A stretch of DNA of 64,000 bases. Origin: Streptomyces olivochromogenes (GTDB lineage: Bacteria > Actinomycetota > Actinomycetes > Streptomycetales > Streptomycetaceae). A program made the position numbers and the translations under genes. The notes below the pieces were generated by a model. It ran no database searches, was not told where the DNA came from, and was given only the letters and a program-made list of their open reading frames with translations. Below are positions 1 through 7,902 of the stretch, in pieces. The DNA lies in the NCBI RefSeq assembly GCF_021538895.1, contig NZ_JADDRL010000007.1, positions 87,459 through 151,458 of the forward strand. The letters run 5' to 3'. Position 1 is the first letter of the stretch; every line of letters begins with the position of its first letter.

Positions 1-46
1 TCGGACGGCACAATTCGCGACACGGTGAAAGCAGAGGAAGTCGGCC

Positions 47-1462
47 ATGGCAACGGCGCCCAGCGTCTCCTACTCGATGACCATCCGGCTGGAGGTGCCC
101 GCGAGCGGAACCGCCGTCTCGCAGCTCACCACCGCCGTGGAGTCCTCCGGAGGCTCGGTGACCGGCCTCGACGTCACCGCGTCCGGCCACGAGAAGCTGC
201 GCATCGACGTCACCATCGCGGCCACCTCGACCGGGCACGCCGACGAGATCGTCGAGAAGCTCCGCGGCATCGAGGGCGTCACCCTCGGCAAGGTCTCGGA
301 CCGTACGTTCCTCATGCACCTCGGTGGCAAGATCGAGATGCAGTCCAAGCACCCCATCCGCAACCGTGACGACCTGTCCATGGTCTACACGCCGGGTGTG
401 GCCCGCGTCTGCATGGCGATCGCCGAGAACCCCGAGGACGCCCGCCGCCTGACGATCAAGCGCAATTCCGTTGCGGTCGTGACGGACGGTTCCGCGGTGC
501 TGGGCCTCGGCAACATCGGCCCGAAGGCCGCGCTGCCGGTCATGGAGGGCAAGGCGGCCCTCTTCAAGCGCTTCGCCGGTATCGACGCCTGGCCGCTGTG
601 CCTGGACACCCAGGACACCGACGCGATCGTCGAGATCGTCAAGGCGATCGCCCCCGGCTTCGCCGGCATCAACCTGGAGGACATCTCCGCGCCGCGCTGC
701 TTCGAGATCGAGGCGCGGCTGCGCGAGGCCCTCGACATCCCCGTCTTCCACGACGACCAGCACGGCACCGCGATCGTCGTCCTCGCCGCCCTGACCAACG
801 CACTTCGCGTCACCGGCAAGGCCATCGAGAACATCCGGGTCGTCATGTCCGGCGCCGGCGCGGCCGGTACGGCCATCCTCAAGCTGCTGATCGCCGCGGG
901 CGTGAAGAACGCGGTCGTCGCCGACATCCAGGGCGTCGTGCACTCCGGCCGCGGCGACCTGGTGGACGCGGCGCCGGACTCGGCGCTGCGCTGGATCGCC
1001 GACAACACCAACCCCGAGGGCCTGACCGGCACCCTGAAGGAGGCGGTGCACGGCGCCGACGTCTTCATCGGCGTCTCCGCCCCGAACGTGCTCGACGGCG
1101 ACGACGTGGCCGCCATGGCCGAGGATGCGATCGTGTTCGCGCTCGCGAACCCGGACCCCGAGGTGGACCCGGCAATCGCCCGTCAGACGGCCGCAGTTGT
1201 GGCCACCGGCCGTTCCGACTTCCCCAACCAGATCAACAACGTGCTGGTCTTCCCGGGTGTCTTCCGCGGCCTGCTGGACGCCCAGTCCCGCACGGTCAAC
1301 ACCGAGATGATGCTCGCGGCCGCGAAGGCCCTCGCGGACGTGGTGACCGAGGACGAGCTGAACCCGAACTACATCATTCCGAGCGTCTTCAACGACAAGG
1401 TCGCGGGCGCGGTGGCGGGTGCGGTGCGGGAGGCCGCGAAGGCGGTCGCCGCGCAGTCGTGA
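47..1462 (+). CDS. NAD(P)-dependent malic enzyme (malate oxidoreductase) with N-terminal ACT domain
   Basis: Oxidative decarboxylation of malate to pyruvate in the cytosol, linking the TCA cycle to pyruvate. 471 residues. Residues about 5-80 look like an ACT regulatory domain. Next come the malic-enzyme signatures YTPGVARVC (about 114), PVMEGKAALFKRFAG, EDISAPRCFEIE and FHDDQHGTA (about 236), then the dinucleotide-binding loop VVMSGAGAAGTA (about 265). The ATG follows a GAGGAAG ribosome-binding site 8 bases upstream. The ACT fusion suggests amino-acid control, by inference from the fold. The gene stands alone and is followed by a hairpin. Family assignment is secure; NAD versus NADP preference cannot be read from the sequence. 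Confidence 0.93.
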   Translation: MATAPSVSYSMTIRLEVPASGTAVSQLTTAVESSGGSVTGLDVTASGHEKLRIDVTIAATSTGHADEIVEKLRGIEGVTLGKVSDRTFLMHLGGKIEMQSKHPIRNRDDLSMVYTPGVARVCMAIAENPEDARRLTIKRNSVAVVTDGSAVLGLGNIGPKAALPVMEGKAALFKRFAGIDAWPLCLDTQDTDAIVEIVKAIAPGFAGINLEDISAPRCFEIEARLREALDIPVFHDDQHGTAIVVLAALTNALRVTGKAIENIRVVMSGAGAAGTAILKLLIAAGVKNAVVADIQGVVHSGRGDLVDAAPDSALRWIADNTNPEGLTGTLKEAVHGADVFIGVSAPNVLDGDDVAAMAEDAIVFALANPDPEVDPAIARQTAAVVATGRSDFPNQINNVLVFPGVFRGLLDAQSRTVNTEMMLAAAKALADVVTEDELNPNYIIPSVFNDKVAGAVAGAVREAAKAVAAQS

Positions 1463-1482
1463 CCACGGCGTACCGTTGATGT

Positions 1483-1517
1483 GCGGGGGCTGTGAGGATC
1501 ACCACGGCGGCCCCCGC
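1483..1517 (+). terminator. Hairpin after the malic enzyme gene
   Basis: Arms GCGGGGGC (1483-1490) and GCCCCCGC (1510-1517) enclose an 18-base loop 20 bases after the stop codon. There is no U-tract. The loop is long, so this is only a plausible terminator. Confidence 0.4.
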
Positions 1518-1750
1518 CCCGGCGCGTCGCGGAACCCCCTGGCGTCGGGCGCCCTCTAGGGTGACGGCCGAGCAGGCGCTTTTCGTGTGACTCCCTAGGG
1601 TGTTCTCACGACTCCTACGGGTGCCGGATTGGCTTTCCCGCCGCAGGTAGGGGCAGGATGCGTCCCTGGGCGCGAGCGCATCGGCTTCGCTGTGCCGCGG
1701 CTTCGCCGCGTGGCACGCCCCAACAGCAAGAAGAACACGGGAGTAACAAC

Positions 1751-2032
1751 ATGAATCGCAGTGAGCTGGTGGCCGCGCTGGCCGACCGCGCCGAGGTGAC
1801 CCGTAAGGACGCCGACGCCGTGCTGGCCGCGTTCGCCGAGGTCGTCGGCGACATCGTCTCCAAGGGCGACGAGAAGGTCACCATCCCCGGCTTCCTGACC
1901 TTCGAGCGCACCCACCGTGCCGCTCGCACCGCGCGCAACCCGCAGACCGGTGAGCCCATCAACATCCCGGCCGGCTACAGCGTGAAGGTCTCCGCGGGCT
2001 CCAAGCTCAAGGAAGCCGCCAAGGGCAAGTGA
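1751..2032 (+). CDS. hupA: HU-family nucleoid protein, HupA type
   Basis: Small histone-like DNA-binding protein that bends and compacts the chromosome. 93 residues, the normal length of a tail-less HU; it lacks the lysine-rich C-terminal extension of the sporulation paralogue HupS, hence the HupA call. The start MNRSELVAALADRAEV is typical, and the DNA-binding beta-arm is seen as RTARNPQTGEPINIPA. ATG 1751 is chosen over upstream in-frame starts because the HU fold begins there; the upstream extension is low-complexity. It lies between the malic enzyme gene and the convergent murA and ends at a strong shared terminator. Confidence 0.95.
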   Translation: MNRSELVAALADRAEVTRKDADAVLAAFAEVVGDIVSKGDEKVTIPGFLTFERTHRAARTARNPQTGEPINIPAGYSVKVSAGSKLKEAAKGK

Positions 2033-2080
2033 CCTTGTCGTCCGTGCATCACGGGACGGTGTACGGCACGTAAGAACGCC

Positions 2081-2118
2081 GATGGGGCGGCACCCGGACT
2101 TCCGGGTGCCGCCCCATC
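2081..2118. terminator. Bidirectional terminator between hupA and murA
   Basis: Perfect 18-bp inverted repeat (2081-2098 and 2101-2118) with a 2-base loop, between two convergent genes. It can serve both strands. Confidence 0.85.
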
Positions 2119-2152
2119 GCTGTACGTACCGCCGGCGGGGAGTCCCCGACCG

Positions 2153-3493
2153 TCAGCCGAGTGCCTTGCCCGGCAGTTCGACCTTGGCGCCCAGCTCCAT
2201 GAGCTTGTCCATGAAGTTCTCGTAGCCGCGGTTGATGAGGTCGATGCCGTGGACACGGGACGTGCCCTGGGCGGCGAGTGCGGCGATGAGGTAGGAGAAG
2301 CCGCCGCGCAGGTCGGGGATGACCAGGTCGGCGCCCTGCAGCTTGGTGGGGCCGGAGACGACCGCGGAGTGCAGGAAGTTGCGCTGGCCGAAGCGGCAGT
2401 CGGAGCCGCCGAGGCACTCGCGGTACAGCTGGATGTGGGCACCCATCTGGTTCAGCGCGGAGGTGAAGCCCAGCCGGGACTCGTAGACCGTCTCGTGGAT
2501 GATGGACAGTCCGGTCGCCTGGGTGAGGGCGACCACCAGCGGCTGCTGCCAGTCGGTCTGGAAGCCGGGGTGCACGTCCGTCTCCAGCGCGATGGACTTC
2601 AACTGACCACCGGGGTGCCAGAAGCGGATGCCCTCGTCGTCGATCTCGAAGGCACCGCCCACCTTCCGGTAGGTGTTCAGGAACGTCATCATCGAGCGCT
2701 GCTGGGCGCCGCGGACGTAGATGTTGCCCTCGGTCGCCAGCGCCGCCGACGCCCAGGACGCGGCCTCCAGCCGGTCCGACAGGGCGCGGTGGGTGTAGCC
2801 GCCGAGGCTCTCCACACCGGTGATGCGGATCGTCCGGTCGGTGTCCATCGCGATGATCGCGCCCATCTTCTGCAGAACGCAGATCAGGTCCTCGATCTCC
2901 GGCTCGACGGCCGCGTTGGACAACTCCGTGACGCCCTCGGCCATTACGGCCGTCAGCAGCACCTGCTCGGTCGCGCCGACGGACGGGTAGGGCAGCCGGA
3001 TCTTCGTGCCGCGCAGACCCTTCGGCGCCTCCAGGTACTGGCCGTCGGCCCGCTTCTCGATCGTGGCGCCGAACTGCCGCAGCACGTCGAAGTGGAAGTC
3101 GATCGGACGGCCGCCGATGTCGCAGCCACCGAGGCCCGGGATGAACGCGTGCCCGAGGCGGTGCAGCAGCGGACCGCAGAACAGGATCGGGATACGGCTC
3201 GAACCCGCGTGCGCATCGATGTCAGCGACGTTCGCGCTCTCCACATGGGTCGGATCGAGCACCAGCTCACCGGGCTCGTCACCGGGACGTACGGTCACCC
3301 CGTGCAGCTGCAGCAGACCGCGTACGACACGAACGTCACGGATGTCCGGAACGTTGCGCAGTCGACTCGGCGCACTGCCCAGCAGGGCGGCGACCATGGC
3401 CTTGGGCACGAGGTTCTTCGCACCGCGGACACGGATTTCGCCCTCCAGCGGGGTTCCGCCGTGGACAAGCAGGACATCGTCGTTGACGGTCAT
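2153..3493 (-). CDS. murA: UDP-N-acetylglucosamine 1-carboxyvinyltransferase (MurA)
   Basis: First committed step of peptidoglycan precursor synthesis: transfers enolpyruvate from PEP to UDP-GlcNAc in the cytosol. 446 residues, typical length. N-terminal RGAKNLVPKAMVAALL carries the conserved Lys-Asn pair. The active-site loop reads GGCDIGGRP, so the catalytic cysteine that fosfomycin alkylates is present, unlike the Asp-containing mycobacterial enzyme. Other EPSP-like signatures include YPSVGATEQVLL and RAASL-like positions within SDRLEAASWASAA. The ATG at 3493 has GAACGCGAGATTC upstream, a weak ribosome site. It is divergent from the yqgE-like gene. Confidence 0.95.
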   Translation of the reverse strand: MTVNDDVLLVHGGTPLEGEIRVRGAKNLVPKAMVAALLGSAPSRLRNVPDIRDVRVVRGLLQLHGVTVRPGDEPGELVLDPTHVESANVADIDAHAGSSRIPILFCGPLLHRLGHAFIPGLGGCDIGGRPIDFHFDVLRQFGATIEKRADGQYLEAPKGLRGTKIRLPYPSVGATEQVLLTAVMAEGVTELSNAAVEPEIEDLICVLQKMGAIIAMDTDRTIRITGVESLGGYTHRALSDRLEAASWASAALATEGNIYVRGAQQRSMMTFLNTYRKVGGAFEIDDEGIRFWHPGGQLKSIALETDVHPGFQTDWQQPLVVALTQATGLSIIHETVYESRLGFTSALNQMGAHIQLYRECLGGSDCRFGQRNFLHSAVVSGPTKLQGADLVIPDLRGGFSYLIAALAAQGTSRVHGIDLINRGYENFMDKLMELGAKVELPGKALG

Positions 3494-3737
3494 GAATCTC
3501 GCGTTCCGTGGAGTTGGGCAGGGGCCGGAGAGACAGGGTAATCGCCGACCGCCCCCCTCCAGTAAGCCCTGGTACCACTCAGCTACGTCATAGCTGTGTC
3601 ACAACACGAACCGTTTCCCCTCGGGCACGTGCGGTCACCGGCCCGGGGCGTGCGCGTGGGGGCGCATCGGTGCGCCCTGAGCTGCATTCACTCCCGTACC
3701 CGCATTGGCTCCCCACATGGGGGGAAGATGCGGGATC

Positions 3738-4319
3738 ATGTCTGGCATGACCGAGGTGTCCTCGCTCACAGGGCGGCTGCTCGTGGCTACGCCCGCCCTG
3801 GCGGACCCGAACTTCGACCGTGCGGTGGTGCTCCTTCTCGACCACGACGAGGAGGGCTCCCTCGGTGTCGTCCTCAATCGTCCGACCCCGGTGGACGTGA
3901 GCGACATCCTGGAGGGCTGGGCGGCTCTCACCGGTGAGCCCGGTGTCGTCTTCCAGGGCGGTCCGGTGTCGCTGGACTCGGCACTCGGTGTCGCGGTCAT
4001 CCCCGGCGGCGCCTCCGGCGACCGCACCCCGCTCGGCTGGCGCCGGGTGCACGGAGCGATCGGCCTGGTCGATCTGGAGGCCCCGCCCGAGCTGCTCGCC
4101 TCGGCCCTCGGCTCCTTGCGAATCTTCGCCGGATACGCCGGCTGGGGCCCCGGTCAGCTGGAGGACGAGCTGGTGGAGGGCGCCTGGTACGTGGTGGAGT
4201 CCGAGCCGGGCGACGTGTCCTCCCCGGCGCCGGAGCGGCTGTGGCGCGAGGTGCTGCGCCGGCAGCGCAGCGAGCTGGCGATGGTGGCCACCTATCCGGA
4301 CGACCCGACACTCAACTGA
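3738..4319 (+). CDS. YqgE/AlgH family protein (UPF0301)
   Basis: Conserved cytosolic protein of unknown biochemical role. About 193 residues. N-terminal LTGRLLVATPALADPNFDR is the classic family opening, followed by LNRPTPVDV, VFQGGPVSLDS and FAGYAGWGPGQLEDEL. Two starts are possible: ATG 3738 (GGGGAAG 10 bases upstream) and ATG 3747 (MTEVSSLTG), which is where I expect the family to begin. It is divergent from murA, and a DUF3039 gene follows 29 bases downstream, probably in the same transcript. Confidence 0.9.
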   Translation: MSGMTEVSSLTGRLLVATPALADPNFDRAVVLLLDHDEEGSLGVVLNRPTPVDVSDILEGWAALTGEPGVVFQGGPVSLDSALGVAVIPGGASGDRTPLGWRRVHGAIGLVDLEAPPELLASALGSLRIFAGYAGWGPGQLEDELVEGAWYVVESEPGDVSSPAPERLWREVLRRQRSELAMVATYPDDPTLN

Positions 4320-4348
4320 TGTCCCGGGGCTTCAGTACCCTTGGCGGC

Positions 4349-4627
4349 ATGAGCACTCTTGAGCCCGAGCGCGGGACTGGTACGGGGACCCTCGTAGAGC
4401 CGACGCCACAGGTGTCCCACGGCGACGGCGACCACGAGCGCTTCGCCCACTATGTCCAGAAGGACAAGATCATGGCGAGCGCCCTCGACGGCACCCCCGT
4501 CGTGGCGCTGTGCGGCAAGGTGTGGGTGCCGGGTCGTGACCCGAAGAAGTACCCCGTGTGCCCCATGTGCAAGGAGATCTACGAGTCCATGGGCAGCGGC
4601 GACGAGGGCGGCGACGACAAGAAGTAA
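4349..4627 (+). CDS. DUF3039 small protein with a CPMC metal-knuckle motif
   Basis: 92 residues, conserved in actinobacteria, function unknown. It contains VALCGKVWVPGRDPKKYPVC followed by PMCKEIYESM. The spaced cysteines suggest a zinc site. The start at 4349 (MSTLEPERG) is chosen because the conserved part begins there; longer in-frame reading would run back into the yqgE-like gene. It lies 29 bases after that gene and ends at a strong terminator, so the two likely form an operon. Confidence 0.8.
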   Translation: MSTLEPERGTGTGTLVEPTPQVSHGDGDHERFAHYVQKDKIMASALDGTPVVALCGKVWVPGRDPKKYPVCPMCKEIYESMGSGDEGGDDKK

Positions 4628-4655
4628 CCGGTCCCTCTCCGGCTGAGACTCGCAG

Positions 4656-4689
4656 GGCCCCCGGCACGCTTCGGCGTGCTCCGGGGGCC
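4656..4689 (+). terminator. Intrinsic terminator after the DUF3039 gene
   Basis: GGCCCCCGG-CACGC, a TTCG tetraloop, then GCGTG-CT-CCGGGGGCC, followed by TTTGT. A GC-rich stem, stable tetraloop and short T-run make it convincing. Confidence 0.85.
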
Positions 4690-4844
4690 TTTGTCATGGT
4701 GTGGCGTTGCGTGGAGTGCGTCCGCCGGTCACAGAGTGGTCGAGACCTCTTGTCGGCATGTTCATGTTGTCCCTAGCCTCTGTGTGTTGTGCAGAGTGAA
4801 ACTGCTGTTGCGCATGTTGCAATGACCTCCAGGAGGGGCACTCC

Positions 4845-5160
4845 ATGAAACGGGCAGCAGTAATTCGGCCGTTACTTCTCCCGTGGCTTTCTCTTGGCGG
4901 GCAAAGTGGTGATCGCCTCGACGCTGATCGCGTTTCTCGCCGCGGCCGTCGTGACCGCCGCGCCGGGATTCCGCTTCCGCCTCCGGTTCCGTTTCCGGAC
5001 CGCGCACGAACTCGCTGCTCTTCCAAGTCCTTCATCATCGGCGGCACTTCGCGGTCGACCGACCCAGCCGATGGCCCTGCTGGTCTTCTGCAAGCTCATC
5101 TTCTTCGTGCTCGTCCAGCGACGACCGGTGTCGGGACTGGGTGCGGCGGTAAAGGACTGA
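4845..5160 (+). pseudogene. Small membrane protein gene with an apparent frameshift near 4861
   Basis: ATG 4845 follows a near-perfect ribosome site (AGGAGGGG, 4831-4838) and starts MKRAAV. The frame that looks like a membrane protein, FGRYFSRGFLLAGKVVIAST then LIAFLAAAVV, lies one base out of phase from about 4864. That second frame has no ATG or GTG near its beginning; the first candidate is TTG 4894 without a ribosome site. A single inserted base near 4861 would join them into a protein of about 100 residues. Codon quality is poor at 5005-5060. It stops just before the hexosaminidase start. It could instead be a genuine TTG-start protein. Unknown family. Confidence 0.4.
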
Positions 5161-5164
5161 CGTG

Positions 5165-6784
5165 ATGGATCTGATTCCGGCGCCGCGCGCCGTCGAGGGC
5201 CCGATGCGCTGTGGCTTCCTGTTCGACCGGGACACCACCCTGTGGGCCGCCCCGGGCACGGACACCACGGAACGCTGGCTGCGCTCCACCCTCGGCGCGG
5301 CCCTCGGCCTGCCGCTGCGGCCGGGTCCGCGGGACGCCTCCAACTCCGTACAACTGCAGCTGGACGACGCGCTGGAGCCGGAGGCCTACCGGCTCGACGC
5401 CGTCGCCACCTGGGGCGTGCGGATCCGCGGCGGCGACCCGGCCGGGGTCTTCTGGGGCGCCCAGACCCTGCGCCAACTGCTCGGCCCCGAGGCCTTCCGA
5501 CGCGCCCCCGTACGATCCGGCATCACCCACGGAATCGCCCACCAGAGCATCGAGGACGGTCCCCGATTCCGCTGGCGCGGTCTCCTGCTCGACGTCTCCC
5601 GGCACTTCATGCCCAAGGACGGAGTCCTGCGCTACCTGGACCTGATGGCCGCGCACAAACTCAATGTCTTCCACTTCCACCTGACGGACGACCAGGGCTG
5701 GCGGATCGAGATCGCACGCCACCCGAGGCTGACCGAGACCGGCTCCTGGCGGACGCGCACGAAATTCGGCCACCGGGCCTCGCCGTTGTGGGAGGAGAAG
5801 CCGCACGGGGGCTACTACACCCAGGACGACATCCGCGAGATCGTCGCCTATGCCGCCGAGCGGCATATCACCGTGGTCCCCGAAATCGACGTACCGGGCC
5901 ACTCGCAGGCCGCCATCGCCGCGTATCCGGAACTCGGCAACACCGACGTCATCGACACCACCGCCCTCTCCGTCCTGGACGACTGGGGGATCTCCACGAA
6001 CGTACTCGCCCCCACTGACAACACCCTGCGCTTCTACGAGGGGGTGTTCGAGGAAGTCCTCGACCTGTTCCCCTCGGAGTTCATTCACGTGGGCGGCGAC
6101 GAATGCCCCAAGGACCAGTGGAGGCGGTCGCCCGCCGCGCAGGCGCGCATCAAGGAACTAGGGCTCGCGGACGAGGACGAGTTGCAGTCCTGGTTCATCG
6201 GTCACTTCGCGAAGTGGCTGTCCGCGCGCGGGCGCAGACTCATCGGCTGGGACGAGATCCTCGAAGGTGGCCTCCCCGACGGCACGGCCGTGTCGTCCTG
6301 GCGCGGCTACCAGGGCGGGATCGCGGCCGCGCGGGCCGGACACGACGTCGTCATGTGCCCCCAGCAGCAGGTGTATCTGGACTACCGGCAGGCCGCGGGC
6401 GACGACGAACCCGTCCCCATCGGGTACGTCCGCACCCTGGAGGATGTCTACCGCTTCGAGCCGGTTCCACCGGAACTGCACGAACCGGGAATCCGCCATG
6501 TGCTGGGCACCCAGGCGAACCTGTGGACCGAGGTGATGGAGGACCACGCACGCGTGGACTACCAGGCGTTCCCCCGGCTCGCCGCCTTCGCCGAGGTGGC
6601 CTGGAGCGCCCTGCCCGCCCCCGCGGAACGGGACTTCGCGGATTTCGAACGCCGCATGGCCGCCCACTACGGGCGACTCGACGCCCTGGGGGTCGCCTAC
6701 CGGCGGCCCGCCGGCCCGCGCCCCTGGCAGCGGCGCCCCGGTGTGCTCGGGCGTCCCATCGAGGGGCTGCCTCCGAACACGTAA
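5165..6784 (+). CDS. Beta-N-acetylhexosaminidase, glycoside hydrolase family 20
   Basis: Releases terminal beta-linked GlcNAc/GalNAc by substrate-assisted catalysis. 539 residues. A GH20b-like N-terminal region leads into the barrel opening FRWRGLLLDVSRHFMP, then HLTDDQGWRIEI. The catalytic Asp-Glu pair sits in HVGGDECPKDQW (about residue 309). Tryptophans of the active-site pocket occur in LIGWDEILEGG and LWTEVMEDHARVDYQ. No signal peptide is visible, so it is probably intracellular and acts on imported chito-oligosaccharides or recycled wall fragments. ATG 5165 has AAAGGA 8 bases upstream; GTG 5162 is an alternative. Confidence 0.92.
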   Translation: MDLIPAPRAVEGPMRCGFLFDRDTTLWAAPGTDTTERWLRSTLGAALGLPLRPGPRDASNSVQLQLDDALEPEAYRLDAVATWGVRIRGGDPAGVFWGAQTLRQLLGPEAFRRAPVRSGITHGIAHQSIEDGPRFRWRGLLLDVSRHFMPKDGVLRYLDLMAAHKLNVFHFHLTDDQGWRIEIARHPRLTETGSWRTRTKFGHRASPLWEEKPHGGYYTQDDIREIVAYAAERHITVVPEIDVPGHSQAAIAAYPELGNTDVIDTTALSVLDDWGISTNVLAPTDNTLRFYEGVFEEVLDLFPSEFIHVGGDECPKDQWRRSPAAQARIKELGLADEDELQSWFIGHFAKWLSARGRRLIGWDEILEGGLPDGTAVSSWRGYQGGIAAARAGHDVVMCPQQQVYLDYRQAAGDDEPVPIGYVRTLEDVYRFEPVPPELHEPGIRHVLGTQANLWTEVMEDHARVDYQAFPRLAAFAEVAWSALPAPAERDFADFERRMAAHYGRLDALGVAYRRPAGPRPWQRRPGVLGRPIEGLPPNT

Positions 6785-7008
6785 TGGAAAAAGACCTCAA
6801 GGGTCACCGAAGAGTGTCAATCGCCATGCTCCGGTGATGATGGGCGAAATCGGACCATCTCCCTGATGAGGTGGGCGAATGCCTCCTAGCGGACCCCCGC
6901 GTTCGAGTGTTGCGATGATGTGCCAGAGTTGCCACGTCCGCCCTGTCAGCACGTACCGTACGGCAACACAGGTGGGACCAGGTGGGGCAGCGGGAAGGGG
7001 CAGCCGGT

Positions 7009-7902
7009 TTGACCACGCACGCACCGCAGGCGGCGCAGGCCGTCACGCTGCCCACGACTCTGGACGAGGCCGTGGCGGCGCTCACCGCCATGCCCGCCGC
7101 CGTTCCCGTCGCGGGCGGCACCGATCTCATGGCCGCCGTCAACTCCGGACAGCTCAGGCCCGCCGCCCTGGTGGGTCTCGGGCGGATCAGCGAGATCCGC
7201 GGCTGGCAGTACCAGGACGGCCACGCGCTGCTCGGCGCCGGCCTCACGCACGCCCGCATGGGCCGCCCCGACTTCGCGGCCCTGATCCCGGCGCTCGCCG
7301 CCGCCGCGCGCGCCGCGGGCCCGCCGCACATCCGCAACGCGGGCACCCTGGGCGGCAACATCGCCTCCGCCGCGCCCACCGGCGACGCGCTCCCGGTGCT
7401 GGCCGCCCTGGAGGCGGCGCTGATCATCGCCGGCCCGGGCGGTACGGGCCGGGAGATCCCGGTGTCGCACCTGCTGGCGGGCGTGGAGATGCTGCGCGCC
7501 GGCGAACTCATCGGCTACGTGCGCGTGCCGCTGCTGCACGCTCCGCAGGTCTTCCTGAAGGCGACCGGCCGGACCGGGCCGGGCCGTGCGGTCGCCTCCG
7601 TGGCCCTCGTCCTCGATCCCGCCCGGCGCGGAGTGCGGTGCGCCGTCGGCGCCATAGCGCCCATGCCGCTCAGGCCCCTGGAGGCCGAGCAGTGGGTCGC
7701 CCAGCTCATCGACTGGGACAACGACCGGGCGATCGTCCCCGAGGCGCTGAACGCCTTCGGGGAGTACGTCGCCTCGGCCTGCATCCCCGACCCGGCCCCG
7801 GAGCAGGACGGATCCGTGCCGGCGCTTCCGCCCGCCGTACTGCACCTGCGGCGCACCGTCGCCGCGCTGGCCCGACGAGCACTGGGGAGGGCGCTGTCGT
7901 GA
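7009..7902 (+). CDS. Molybdenum hydroxylase FAD-binding subunit (xanthine dehydrogenase/CoxM type)
   Basis: Medium subunit of a molybdopterin hydroxylase; carries FAD, which takes electrons from the iron-sulfur subunit. About 297 residues. FAD-binding motifs VAGGTDLMAAV (about 36) and NAGTLGGNIASAAPTGD (about 105) are clear. TTG 7009 is chosen because GGGAAGGGG ends 8 bases upstream; GTG 6982 is a longer alternative. The stop overlaps the next GTG (GTGA), so the three subunits are translationally coupled. The substrate cannot be told. Confidence 0.88.
   Translation: MTTHAPQAAQAVTLPTTLDEAVAALTAMPAAVPVAGGTDLMAAVNSGQLRPAALVGLGRISEIRGWQYQDGHALLGAGLTHARMGRPDFAALIPALAAAARAAGPPHIRNAGTLGGNIASAAPTGDALPVLAALEAALIIAGPGGTGREIPVSHLLAGVEMLRAGELIGYVRVPLLHAPQVFLKATGRTGPGRAVASVALVLDPARRGVRCAVGAIAPMPLRPLEAEQWVAQLIDWDNDRAIVPEALNAFGEYVASACIPDPAPEQDGSVPALPPAVLHLRRTVAALARRALGRALS

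Noticed and set aside
2249..3541. Plus-strand open frame opposite murA
   Set aside because: Shadow of murA; no ribosome site or recognisable protein.
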